Shown here in pieces: positions 46,001 through 54,487 of a stretch of DNA of 64,000 nt. Source of the DNA: Atopsyche davidsoni. Taxonomy: Eukaryota > Arthropoda > Insecta > Trichoptera > Hydrobiosidae. Made by a program: the position numbers and the translations under genes. The notes below the pieces were generated by a model. The model was not told where the DNA came from and made no database searches. It saw only the letters and a program-made list of their open reading frames with translations. The number at the start of each line of letters is the position of its first letter. Position 1 is the stretch's first letter. The stretch is taken from NCBI GenBank assembly GCA_022113835.1, contig JAILWY010000001.1:1984001-2048000 (forward strand), given 5' to 3'.

Positions 46001-49000
46001 TATATTACATTAAGGCCGACAGTCCCTAACAAGTATCCTAGGCTTGTGAAATGTAGAAAGCAGAGCTAAGTAGTGATTTGACATTGTATCCTACAGTCCC
46101 TAATATATATATATATATATCCTAGGCTCGTGTAATGTAGAATATGCAGAAAGCAGAACATGGTAGTGATATTATATTAAGTCTGGCAACCCCTAGCAAG
46201 TACCCTAGGCTTGTGAAACGTAGAAATCAGAGCACAGCAGTGATTTGGCACTATGTCCTACAGTCCCTAACATATATCCTAGGCATGTGTAGTGTACTTA
46301 GAATTTGCAGAAAGTAGAACACAGTAGTGATATTACATTAAGTCCGGCAGCCCCTAACAAGTATCTTAGGCTTGTGAAACGTAGAAAGCAGAGCACAGTA
46401 ATGATTTGGCACTATGTCCTACAGCCCCTAGCATATATCCTAGGCATGTGTAGTGTACTTAGAATTTGCAGAAAGTAAATCCGATAGTCCCTAACAAATA
46501 TCCCAGGGTTTGATTGACTAGGGTAGTGCTTTGACATCATGTCCGACAGTCCCTTCAAGCATCCGAGGATGTTGAGGAGGAGGCGTGTCGCGAGGCTCCG
46601 CTTGCGCTGGCCGGCAGCCTTCCCCGGTGCTCGATGGGAAGTGTTAATTACCCGAAGGTTAATGAGTAATTGGTGATGAATGGGCGGCGGAGGTCCCCGG
46701 CTTGCGTAAGCCCCGCGTGGGAGCCTCCGCCCCGCGGCTATCAGGCTCGGATCTGTGCCGCGGGCCGGCAATTGAAGCCTTCTCAATGGGCCGCGATTTA
46801 CGGCCACGTCTTGTTACCTCATTAGGGATCTTTTCGCTAATTTTTGTGTTATATTGTTGGTTTATTAGAGTTAATTTTTGTGTAATAAGGTGTTTGCGGT
46901 GGGCCTTGCGTGGCGCGGCTGTAAAACCGGATTTAACCGGCGCTGCTTAATTTATAGGCTCATTGTACATGTTTTATAAAAATGTCTATAGATTGAGGAT
47001 ATCAAAGTTTTTTGTTCAGTCGTGCTTTTGTGAGACAAACAAAAAGCAACACGTAAAACTAATCGATGGAGTTTTTAAATTTATTTTGTTACTAATATGA
47101 TTAGGCACATTAGTTCACACAATTTAAAGAATCAATTCCGTTTATCGAGAATTTTTAACAATCATACTCTACATATGAACCAATGTGCCCGTGTAAATAA
47201 ACGGAAGTGATTCGTTAATACAAGGGTTAGTACACCGGCCATGTAAGCCAGGGGATGTGGGTTCAAATCCCACACAAATCACGATGATATTTTTCTGAGA
47301 GTTTCTTTAAATCATCTTCTATGTATGAACTAATGTGCCTAATCATATTAGTAATAATATAATAAACCCGTAATGGGTAATACATATGCATCTGATTGAC
47401 GTTAATCAAAAAATAGACAAATATATTTTGATTAATCCCGTTATATTTATTTTATTATATGTACTATTAAATCTAGTTGAAATATTCAGAAGGAAATATC
47501 TTTTAATGATACATAGATTCATAACATGTACATTGAATATAAGCACTGACCAAACTTTTACAGTTAAATATCACTTATAAACTCAAAAATTATAAAAAAA
47601 ATTCAAACTTTATGCAATTTTGAGATTATTGAAAAATATTTTTAGTTCTTGCATTGCAAATATTTATAGTTTAGATTCACAGTAGAGTCTTTGAATTTAA
47701 AGTTGTGCACTTTGAGAAATTTAATATAAATATCCTCTAAAACAAAATATTTTTAACCCTTTGAACTCCGGGGTTTTTTTTGTTTATTATTTTAAATTTA
47801 ACAATGTGAATACGTCCGAATGGCAGCAATTACTTTGCAAAACTGACAAAAAGGGTTTGTACCTGCTCCAATACGCACCTAGACTTTTTATAGGGTAAAC
47901 AATTAAAGGTGCACTATGGCGACCTATAGTCGCCAACGGAGTTACAAAGGAATTTACCATGTCGACACATTGTCGCCAACGGTGTAGAAAGGGTTAATTT
48001 TAAATAACGAGGATGTAGAGATACTTACCCCTCTGAAGGGCCAGTTGGAGCCCCAGTTGGGGTGGAGTCCCACGGTAGGGGCTCCGTTGTCTGACAAGAA
48101 CACCACGATGGAGTTGTCCAACATGTTGTGTTCTTTCAGCGCCTTTACCACCTTCCCCACGCTGTCGTCTAATTTGGACACCATGGCTGCAGGTGGAGAT
48201 ATAAATATTGATTAAAAACTGCTTGAAATCTGGAAATATAGATTGGCTAGTTGTCTCAGTGATTAGATTGCTGACACCTTTTTCAGTTTAGTTTGATGAC
48301 GTGTCAATACAAATTGTAAAAAAATGAATTATGTGTTTGTGTATATTTTGTAAAACTATACAGTATTTTTTTTTATAAATATCGACAAAGTTTAAAATTT
48401 ATTTGCATTGCTTTAAAACTATTTGCATAAGAATATATTGATAATTGTTTTTTTACATGAAAATTTTGTATCATGGCTCTGTATTCAATTTAATACTACA
48501 CCCTTGTTGGTTTTGAACTGAAATATTTCCGATAACGTCCTGATAAAATATATAAGTAATAATTACAGTAAATTTACTAAGCAGGATAAAGCAAAAAAAA
48601 GATTTGATAGCATCGTAGCATACTATCAATTTTATATTGTACGCGTTTAAAGTACAAACAGCTGTAAAAGATATATGACTTTTGCCGATCGGCTTATAAA
48701 AGGATCCTGATCCTGTAAAAGCAATTCAATTGAACTTTGGACAGTGGCGATATTATCGGATCTTCTACAGTTTCAAGCAACTGAGGCACTTAAAAGAATT
48801 TGAATTTTATTAGAAAAAAGTAGTTTCTTCACTGTCAGTCGTTTGTGATATATTTGAGATGCATGGATTAAAACAGTTTAATCCCAAGAGATTGAAAGCA
48901 CGCGTGAAAAATTTGATATAAATTTAATGCTCGAGAAATTTAAAATTTAGATTTTATATGCATGTTAAATCCAGTATCGAGAAATTCGTATATGGTGATT

Positions 49001-52000
49001 GAAGAAGTTTAATTACCGGCGTAAGTTCTCCTGTTGACATCCACGATGTGACTCAGCCGCTGCACTCGCTCGTTGGGCGCCTCCAGGATCTTGCCCGCAT
49101 TTCCGGCGTGGGGAGCCAGGTGGGACAGGTACAGGAAAAGGGGGGTCCTGTTGTCGTGGTCCGAGATCACTAAAATATAGCAAAACATATAGAGAACACA
49201 AGAAATAAATTTTAAGTATTCAATAACGCTACTTTGTAAGCGAAAGAGACTCTAAAGCAGAGATCCTCAAACATTTTGTCCCGTCGGCCCATTGTCGAGT
49301 TTTCCTGTTTTTCGTAGACCCCCTGCCTTGATAAAATTGAATTTTTACATTTGACCGGATTTTTTGTCCGTTATATCTGAAATACGTTAAACAGGGGTCC
49401 GTTATATCGTAGTTTTACTGTACACCTTTATAAATAAAAACACACAAAATGCAAATATAGTAACATTAGAGAGGGATGGGTCTGATGCTTTGATAGAAAT
49501 TTTTCAATATTTGGCTTCAAATAAGTCAGATTTAACTTTAAATATCCTCGCCCTGTGATTTCTAATCTATTTATTTTTTTTGTAAGAAGAATGGCAACCG
49601 CACTGAAACCCCTTTTCCACGAGGAATAAAGATGGAAAAGCTATCAAAAACCTTCTTGCGATAGTCCATGATGCAGGATAAATAGCAGGTATGTCTCTTT
49701 GAAGTCAAAATTGCTGATATCCCTTTCTAAACTGCACCTTCAGTTCTTTATAAGTATTTATTTCGATCAGTTCTTCTTGTAGTATGACTTCCGATTCTTC
49801 AATGCAACCGTATGGATTGATAATCCACTGTGGTGATGACCTGCTTAAATGGGATCCACTCTCGTAGACCCAATTTACAGTTCATAGACCCCCAATTTAA
49901 TTTTTCGCTTTTATCGACCCCTTGCAGGGCAGAATTGACCACTTCGGGAACCTACGCTCTAAGCAAAGTATATATAATATTTATACCATACCTATAATTA
50001 AATCTTTTACTCAAATATGTATACTCCAGCACTGGAGGCCAATACGAAGCAGAATAAAAAAGTTACGGCAAAGTATTCATACACACACGTTTGTAAAATT
50101 TAAAAATAAAAATGTGTTTATGTGACTTCCGCGCTTTCAACAGGAGAACTGGGAGAGTTGAGCAGAAGTTTGATACATAATTTTGAGCTTATGCCAAGTT
50201 ATCGGCTTAGTACGACTATAATTATAGACTATGCTTTGATAATTTTGAAATAATATGAACCAAAGACAGTAAATACTTTACGCAATCGTTCGCTAGAAAG
50301 CTACAAAGGTCGATCGTGTTTTATACCGGCGAATAGATAAGCGGCCATCTGAGATAGACGTTTTAAAAAGGTTGTGTTTGTTTCTTGAACAAAGTGGGAA
50401 CCTTCAAGTGCGATAGGCCTCCTTTGTGGCGATCAATGCGTAACTCGGCACGCATTGTGGAGGGCCGGGAGCTGTAATCGGCTCGTAAATTGGCCGCGCG
50501 GACACCTCGGCGTTGCGCAAGGCCCGGGCCTATCGCCTCTCCATCTCCGTGTTTGCCTTTGTGCTGGATACATCTGCATTGTTTGAATTTATGTTCAGTT
50601 TATAATTTAACATCTAAAGACTTCAAATGTGAATATACATTATTGTATTATCAGAAACGCTGAACTACACTGCCCTATATCGGTACGGGATGGGTCAATC
50701 GCTGCTCCATCTCCGTGTTTGCCTTTGTGCTGGATACATCTGCATTGTTTGAATTTATGTTCAGTTTATAATTTAACATCTAAAGACTTCAAATGTGAAT
50801 ATACATTATTGTATTATCAGAAACGCTGAACTACACTGCCCTATATCGGTACGGGACGGGTCAATCGCTGCTCCATCTCCGTGTTTGCCTTTGTGCTGGA
50901 TACATCTGCATTGTTTGAATTTATGTTCAGTTTATACTGTAACATCTAAAAATTTCAAATGTAAATATACATTATTGTATTATCAGAAACTCATAACTAC
51001 ACTGCCCTATATTGGTACGGGACGAGCCTTTCGCTGTTCCATCTCCGTGTTTGCCTTTGTGCGAGATACATCTGCATTGTTTGAATTTATGTTCAGTTTA
51101 TACTTTAACATCTAAAGACTTCAAATGTAAATATACATTATTGTATTATCAGAAACGCTGAACTACACTGCCCTATATTGGTACGGGACGGGTCAATCGC
51201 TGCTCCATCTCCGTGTTTGCCTTTGTGCGGGATACATCTGCATTGTTTGAATTTATGTTCAGTTTATACTTTAGCATCTAAAGACTTCAAATGTAAATAT
51301 ACATTATTGTATTATCAGAAACGCTGAACTACACTGCCCTATATCGGTACGGGACGGGTCAATCGCTGCTCCATCTCCGTGTTTGCCTTTGTGCGGGATA
51401 CATCTGCATTGTTTGAATTTATGTTCAGTTTATACTTTAGCATCTAAAGACTTCAAATGTAAATATACATTATTGTATTATCAGAAACGCTGAACTACAC
51501 TGCCCTATATCGGTACGGGACGGGTCAATCGCTGCTCCATCTCCGTGTTTGCCTTTGTGCGGGATACATCTGCATTGTTTGAATTTATGTTCAGTTTATA
51601 CTTTAACATCTAAAGACTTCAAATGTAAATATACATTATTGTATTATCAGAAACTCATAACTACACTGCCCTATATTGGAAAGAACCAACAAGCGGGAAA
51701 GGCGATGAACATTAAAAGGTAATAGCGCTCGTTTCGACACATTCATGGTATTTGACTTTACACATCCCTGGGATAAAAAAAAAATTTCTGAATTGTTTTT
51801 TTCCCTCTTTGAATGTGTAAACAAATAACAATTTTAATAATCCGATAGCTGTTGTACGATTACTTTGTGTTTTTTTGAGTGTCAAGCTTAATACACAATA
51901 GCTAGAACAACTTGTTTGATAAACACATAAAAAATAACTGGGGGTGGTTTTGATTAAATTAAAAAAACTGAAATAACGGATGTTAGCAGAGAGTTGATTG

Positions 52001-54487
52001 ACAACTTCAATATCAACATTTACAAGTAAGTAGTGGAGAGAGTTAAAAAAAATTAATATTTGGGTAGCTGGTGAAATGAGAACTAGGCTCCTGTCTAAAA
52101 AATTAAAGTGAGAATTGACAGCACGCAGCACATACAAAAGTATTATGCTCAAGAGATATAACACTGAAATCTCGCTGGAAATTCACCAAGTGTTATGTCG
52201 TCTAAGCTCTACTTTATGGAGTTAAAACTTGGACACTCAAGACAGCTACTATGCAAAAAATTGAGGTTATATAGGAGAATCCTTAAAATGAGAGTCTTGC
52301 ACAGAATGCGCAAAGAAAGTTTAAAATTTTTCGCAACAGTAAATAAAGCATCCTCCAGCTGATTAACCGAGGAAGAATCGAAGAAAAAGGAGCGTTGGAA
52401 TGAGGTAGATTACGTGGATGCGGAATTTGCACCAGTGGCTGAATGTCGGAAATATGTTCGATGAAATGGTTCGAAGAAGGTTTTGAATGACGAGATGGAT
52501 TATTTACTGATCGGAAATTAGTAATCACGGAAGCCAATCGATCGATCAACGCTGCTTGAGGAGTGAGGTGAGGTGAAGCAGCCGAAGATTGGCCGTCATG
52601 GCTGGTGGGCCAGCCAGAGCCTCCGAGCGAAGCCTCCGCCTGCGGGCCTTCAAGCTCTGCCGGACATGGCGGGCCCGGCGTCAGATTGGCAATCGTCTCC
52701 GAGCTGATGATGAGCTCAAATTTATAAATTTATCTATTTATCAGTCGTTTTTGAACATCGAAGACGACGAGGAGTCTCGCGAACGGGAGACATTCAAACT
52801 TAGATAATCTGAGGGCTATAAAGCATTTGGAGGCGACTACAGTTGTATTCAGCTAGATGCGTATGTATCTAAGAAATACTGCTTCAGAAAAGGTTAAAAA
52901 AATACACAGAGGCTCTCAAACCCGGAGCGGATTTATATTTTGGTTTCAAATATGTATATTAGGAAAAACATTTTAATATAGTAGGGAGAATTCATTTGGT
53001 GGATTTGTCTCGTATCTATTAAATTATGTTGGCGCGCTCATAATCCGTTCTAACTGTTATGTTCAATGATTTTATAATAGATTCCAAGAATTACCTCTGT
53101 CGCGGGTTATTATATTTTTTACAACGCAAAGTATACGCACTCTCATAATAAAACTACGAGTGGCTAACAAAACACTCCACGAATGAAATAACACAACGCA
53201 CCTTGAATTACGAGATGAAATATATCACTTAGATTTTTGTGAGGGAGGTCAAAGCAACAATAAAAATAATTAACATTTTTTTTTTTATATTAATAGTATT
53301 AATTCCGATTGATACGAAGTCTCCAGCTGGCCTCGGGGGACCTGGGCCGGCCCTGGCGGCGTGATCCGTATAAACAATAAGGCGCAATTAAACGTAAGGG
53401 ACCTTATCAGATCTAGCGGCAATTAGCGGAGCTCGAATTTCTCAGAATATTTATTGTCCATTTGAATAGTCATATAAATACTGCATAAAAATTAGCTGAT
53501 TTTTATAGAATGTTTCCATTCTCTCTGCAGACAAAAAGGCATTGTTGGTGCAGTTATTTATGAAGGGAAGTTGAGATGTGTTTCTGATATGTTTAATTGT
53601 TATTATTTTAATATAATACACTGTGGTATTGAATAAAACAATAAAAATATATTAATGTCATTTGAAAAATGGTAGTAATTTTGTATTAATTTTTTGGATG
53701 TAAAAATATATCATATAATAAAAGTATAACTAACAAGCTCCCCGCTCTCCTCATTTTGTTGCTTGTGCATGGCTGCCATTCTGTACCCTGAACGTGTGTA
53801 AAGGATCGGTAATGGAGTAATGGGCTTGGAATGATTGCAGAGGAATGTGCTCTGAAAGTATATGTCTATTTTGTGTATTGAACGTCAATCAAGTGCGTAT
53901 TTATTTACCTATACCGGTTTATTAATATTAATATGATAAGGCACATTTTTTCATGCATTGAAAATTATTAAAGAAACTCCCGGAAAAATATCACCGTGAA
54001 GTCTTTCTTGAGAGTTTCTTTAATCATTATCAATGTGTGAATAAATGTGCCTAATCATATTAACTCTGAAAGTATCTTGTCGAAGTGGGAAGGGCTTCTA
54101 CAACATATTGTTTCTGTACTCTGCTGCAGAAGGAGTATTAGATCTAAATAACAATGCTATTGGACAGCAGGAATACGCAGCCATGTCCTTCCAATATAAA
54201 ACTGCGGTGTAAAAGGATTCACTACACTATTTTCCCCTAAGAAAACCATGAACACTGGGTTAGCATTTCATGAGCATGCTCAGTGAAATGATCGCCAACC
54301 TCCTCTGAGGAAAAGCAGTTGGTGAAAGTAAAAAGGTCACGGCTTAACACCCAATCAGGATAATGTGTTTTTCCATACCGTTGACAGCCTCTTTTGTGAA
54401 CAAGTCGGTGGCGTAGGTCCCCGCATCTTCCCACGAAGAACTGAGGTTTCGGTGTAGGTCGAAGCCGAAGATATTCCGTTCATCTAT
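39829..54487 (-). CDS. Arylsulfatase B-type sulfatase gene, last seven exons (partial)
   Basis: Seven exons (109, 153, 158, 136, 169, 212 and 224 nt) join in frame across six GT-AG introns to give the C-terminal 386 residues of a sulfatase of the arylsulfatase B/I/J group. These are lysosomal or secreted enzymes that hydrolyse sulfate esters, for ARSB those of glycosaminoglycans. Numbering from the first visible residue, SDNGAPT at 119-125 holds the Asp-Asn calcium ligands, WPFRGLKETLWEGG at 136-149 the conserved active-site Lys, LSHLAPHAG the catalytic-region His 57, SPRVELLHNID the C-terminal-domain signature, and GRTCLFDIEADPCE the end block. Four N-glycosylation sequons (NLS, NRT, NSS, NFT) fit the secretory pathway. 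The signal peptide and the formylglycine motif CxPSR (about 150 residues) were not found up to 64000 and should lie upstream. No stop or frameshift is seen, so the gene looks functional. Substrate is inferred from family only. Confidence 0.93.
40133..40433 (-). mobile_element. SINE copy S6 (tail type 2), partly duplicated, in sulfatase intron
   Basis: On the minus strand a 72-nt tRNA-like head (about 40359-40431) is followed by gatgatattttttgagag, tttctttaatcaattttcaa and the tail AACCTGTATAGGCAAAATCG, then ttcttcctgcgagacggtct. A second partial body (40133-40229) follows. The head has A-box-like TGGTATAATTGG and T arm GTGGG/CCCAC. Confidence 0.78.
40632..40992 (-). mobile_element. SINE copy S7 (tail type 2) with opposing arm, in sulfatase intron
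   Basis: The head and body are on the minus strand (head about 40766-40838) with the same type 2 tail ending at about 40640. At 40919-40992 the body recurs in the opposite direction, so the whole is a hairpin like S2. Confidence 0.78.
40993..43304. other. Sulfatase last intron, remainder
   Basis: AT-rich intronic sequence. A 48-bp block at 43126-43173 is identical to 48747-48794. No exon recognised; the open frame at 41549-41761 has no family resemblance. Confidence 0.45.
43305..43516 (-). CDS. Sulfatase exon F
   Basis: This 212-nt exon runs from acceptor cgtcgcag to donor gtaact. It encodes GGDYDAYYGEDGTWNKHFIP, YDLREVVVSDTSRAISTVAR, ATTTGEMAVLRDSATIRCPW and TNSSSCISKP. LRDSATIRC is a conserved C-terminal motif of insect ARSB-like proteins. 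The NSS sequon lies just before a Cys. The insert between GEDG and LRDSATIRC is less conserved. The last base pairs with the terminal exon to form Gly in GRTCLFDI. Confidence 0.92.
43692..43860 (-). CDS. Sulfatase exon E
   Basis: This 169-nt exon runs from acceptor atccgtag to donor gtgaga. It encodes GFPATLPYNTDGKDMWLSLL, DNRQSPRVELLHNIDEKERV and AAYRRGGWKLVLGQYK. DGKDMW and SPRVELLHNID mark the start of the C-terminal domain in ARSB-like enzymes. An alternative acceptor three bases further in (gtaggag) would keep the frame and drop one codon, so the 5' edge is uncertain by 3 nt. Confidence 0.92.
44092..44227 (-). CDS. Sulfatase exon D (active-site Lys, LWEGG motif)
   Basis: This 136-nt exon begins in phase 0 after acceptor tctgtttag and ends with one base before donor gtaatc. 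It encodes LKETLWEGGLRVPACMWNLN then LRDTPRVSHDLMHVTDWLPT and LLSAAG. The Lys two residues into the exon corresponds to the conserved active-site lysine of the RGxKxxLWEGG family motif. The MHVTDWLPTLLSAAG stretch is the conserved end of the N-terminal catalytic domain. Confidence 0.93.
44328..44460 (-). mobile_element. SINE fragment S8 (tail type 2)
   Basis: The tail (minus strand AACCTGTATAGGCAAAATCG, then tacttcctgtgagacggtct) and the body are present, but most of the tRNA-like head is lost. It lies about 100 bp upstream of the sulfatase exon at 44092-44227, in the intron. Confidence 0.72.
44461..45440. other. Intronic sequence, nothing recognised
   Basis: AT-rich intron sequence of the sulfatase gene. 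Confidence 0.4.
45445..46530. repeat. Diverged satellite with higher-order structure, in sulfatase intron
   Basis: Roughly 80-bp half-units, each with agtagtgat, agtccctaa and tatcctaggct, alternate in two forms: one with gatattacattaagtccga, the other with gatttgacactatgtccta. A repeating unit of about 165 bp results. CCTAGG recurs throughout. Copies drift and are partly deleted toward 46530. Confidence 0.88.
46540..46940. other. GC-rich island within sulfatase intron
   Basis: GC- and CpG-rich sequence, most marked at 46570-46810, lies between a satellite and a SINE. Frames stay open by composition and show no recognisable domain. It may be a regulatory element or an alternative promoter. 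Confidence 0.35.
47089..47418 (+). mobile_element. Complete SINE copy S3 (tail type 1)
   Basis: Flanks AAATTTATTTTG (47077-47088) and AAATATATTTTG (47419-47430) match at 11 of 12 positions. Arms TTACTAATATGATTAGGCAC (left) and its complement (right, ending 47354) enclose the tRNA-like head. The tail is tgattgacgttaatcaaaaa then atagac. Confidence 0.83.
47209..47280 (+). other. tRNA-Thr(TGT)-like head of the SINE
   Basis: 72 nt fold as a tRNA: acceptor GATTCGT/ACAAATC (one mismatch), anticodon stem CCGGC/GCCAG with loop CATGTAA (anticodon TGT), T arm GTGGG/CCCAC with loop TTCAAAT. Position 33 is A, not the universal T, and the D stem is decayed here but intact in the 40.4- and 40.8-kb copies. 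It is not a tRNA gene. Confidence 0.7.
47757..47993. mobile_element. piggyBac-type MITE with TTAA target duplication
   Basis: TTAA flanks both ends (47753-47756, 47994-47997). The termini are CCCTTTGAACTCCG and, on the other strand, CCCTTTCTACACCG. CCCTTT plus TTAA is the piggyBac signature. The element is 237 bp, has no open frame, and holds an internal palindrome gcgacctatagtcgc. Its right end lies 32 bp from a sulfatase exon. Confidence 0.87.
48029..48186 (-). CDS. Sulfatase exon C (calcium-binding SDNG motif)
   Basis: This 158-nt exon runs from acceptor acctgcag to donor gtaagt. It encodes AMVSKLDDSVGKVVKALKEH followed by NMLDNSIVVFLSDNGAPTVG and LHPNWGSNWPFRG. SDNG supplies the conserved Asp and Asn calcium ligands. 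The exon ends in phase 0, so the following exon resumes directly with LKETLWEGG. A piggyBac-type MITE begins only 32 bp beyond its donor, on the intron side. Confidence 0.93.
48187..49016. other. Sulfatase intron, 830 bp
   Basis: AT-rich. Contains the 48-bp block (48747-48794) shared with the last intron. No other feature. Confidence 0.45.
49017..49169 (-). CDS. Sulfatase exon B
   Basis: This 153-nt exon runs from acceptor tattttag to donor gtaatt and encodes VISDHDNRTPLFLYLSHLAP followed by HAGNAGKILEAPNERVQRLS and HIVDVNRRTYA. The PLFLYLSHLAPHAG stretch is a hallmark of the ARSB group and contains the histidine near the sulfate site. The sequon NRT lies in the loop before it. Phases (two bases in, one base out) match both neighbours. 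A hAT fossil starts 88 bp upstream in the preceding intron. Confidence 0.92.
49258..49956 (-). mobile_element. hAT element with ZBED/SCAND3-like transposase remnant
   Basis: Flanks CTCTAAAG (49250-49257) and CTCTAAGC (49957-49964) are consistent with an 8-bp hAT duplication with a later change. The ends are CAGAGATCCTCAAA and, on the minus strand, CGTAGGTTCCCGAA. It shares both subterminal regions with the element at 18895-19576, in opposite orientation. Confidence 0.82.
49470..49818 (-). pseudogene. hAT transposase C-terminal remnant
   Basis: The minus strand encodes NPYGCIEESEVILQEELIEI, then after a TGA codon IPAIYPASWTIARRFLIAFP, SLFLVEKGF, a one-base frameshift, and AVAILLTKKINRLEITGRGY with LKPNIEKFLSKHQTHPS. 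The VEKGFS and RLEITGRG blocks are the dimerisation-domain signature of hAT transposases of the ZBED5/SCAND3 type. One stop and one frameshift make it inactive. Confidence 0.8.
49957..50540. other. Sulfatase intron with GC-rich islet 50400-50560
   Basis: A short GC-rich islet runs into the first unit of the 166-bp satellite. No gene recognised. Confidence 0.35.
50541..51680 (+). repeat. Satellite array, seven units of exactly 166 bp
   Basis: The marker ccatctccgtgtttgccttt begins at 50541, 50707, 50873, 51039, 51205, 51371 and 51537, a constant 166-bp step. Units differ by a few substitutions. Because 166 is not a multiple of three, the repeated open frames starting MNIHYCIIRNAELHCPIS are by-products, not genes. 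Confidence 0.95.
51681..52009. other. Sulfatase intron, nothing recognised
   Basis: AT-rich. The minus-strand open frame at 51712-52164 is antisense to LINE sequence at its upstream end and is not a gene. Confidence 0.4.
52010..52560 (+). pseudogene. RTE-type LINE reverse transcriptase, C-terminal remnant
   Basis: In shifting frames it encodes VERVKKN and YLGSW, VLCSRDITLKSRWKFTKCYV, LLYGVKTWTLKTATMQKIE, LYRRILKM, LQLINRGRIEEKGALE and WMRNLHQWL. These are in the order found at the end of RTE-type endonuclease-reverse transcriptases (YLGSW, LYGxETWTL, YRRxLxI, LQLIxxGKIEG, RNLRQW). Several stops and frameshifts show it is dead. Confidence 0.85.
52561..53756. other. Sulfatase intron; GC-rich islets 52560-52710 and 53320-53430
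   Basis: The open frame at 52589-52807 over the first islet has no recognisable domain. Otherwise AT-rich. Confidence 0.35.
53757..54310 (+). repeat. Repeat R copy (RTE-tailed), interrupted by SINE S4
   Basis: Runs cttgtgcatggctgccattc, ggatcggtaatggagtaatg, (SINE insertion), agatctaaataacaatgc and ends with atgctcagtgaaatgatcgc then caacctcctctga. That last stretch reads MLSEMIANLL-stop, the same C-terminal end as RTE reverse transcriptases. Confidence 0.75.
53861..54063 (-). mobile_element. SINE copy S4 (deleted head) inserted in repeat R
   Basis: Exact 11-bp target duplication CTCTGAAAGTA (53850-53860 and 54064-54074). The undisturbed sequence is seen at 58897-58910. The plus strand starts with the tail tatgtctattttgtgtattg and ends with arm cctaatcatattaa. 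Arms are present, the tRNA-like head is not. Confidence 0.85.
54379..54487 (-). CDS. Sulfatase exon A (most upstream exon in window)
   Basis: This 109-nt exon starts in phase 0 after an acceptor ending tttccag and ends with one base before donor gtatgg. It encodes IDERNIFGFDLHRNLSSSW and then EDAGTYATDLFTKEAVN (residues 1-36). The block matches the family region in which a Tyr-Ser/Ala-Thr-Asp-Leu-Phe-Thr stretch precedes the first catalytic-domain histidine. It holds the sequon NLS. The last base combines with exon B to make Val 37. A repeat of the RTE-tailed family ends about 60 bp downstream in the intron. Confidence 0.9.

Noticed and set aside
46412..46807. 131-codon minus-strand open frame
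   Set aside because: Part lies in the satellite and part in a GC-rich island; no domain or conserved motif recognised.
50629..51115. Repeated open frames starting MNIHYCIIRNAELHC
   Set aside because: They lie in the 166-bp satellite, whose period is not a multiple of three; they are by-products of the repeat.
51712..52164. 150-codon minus-strand open frame
   Set aside because: Its upstream part is antisense to the RTE reverse-transcriptase remnant, and the protein is low-complexity with no family resemblance.
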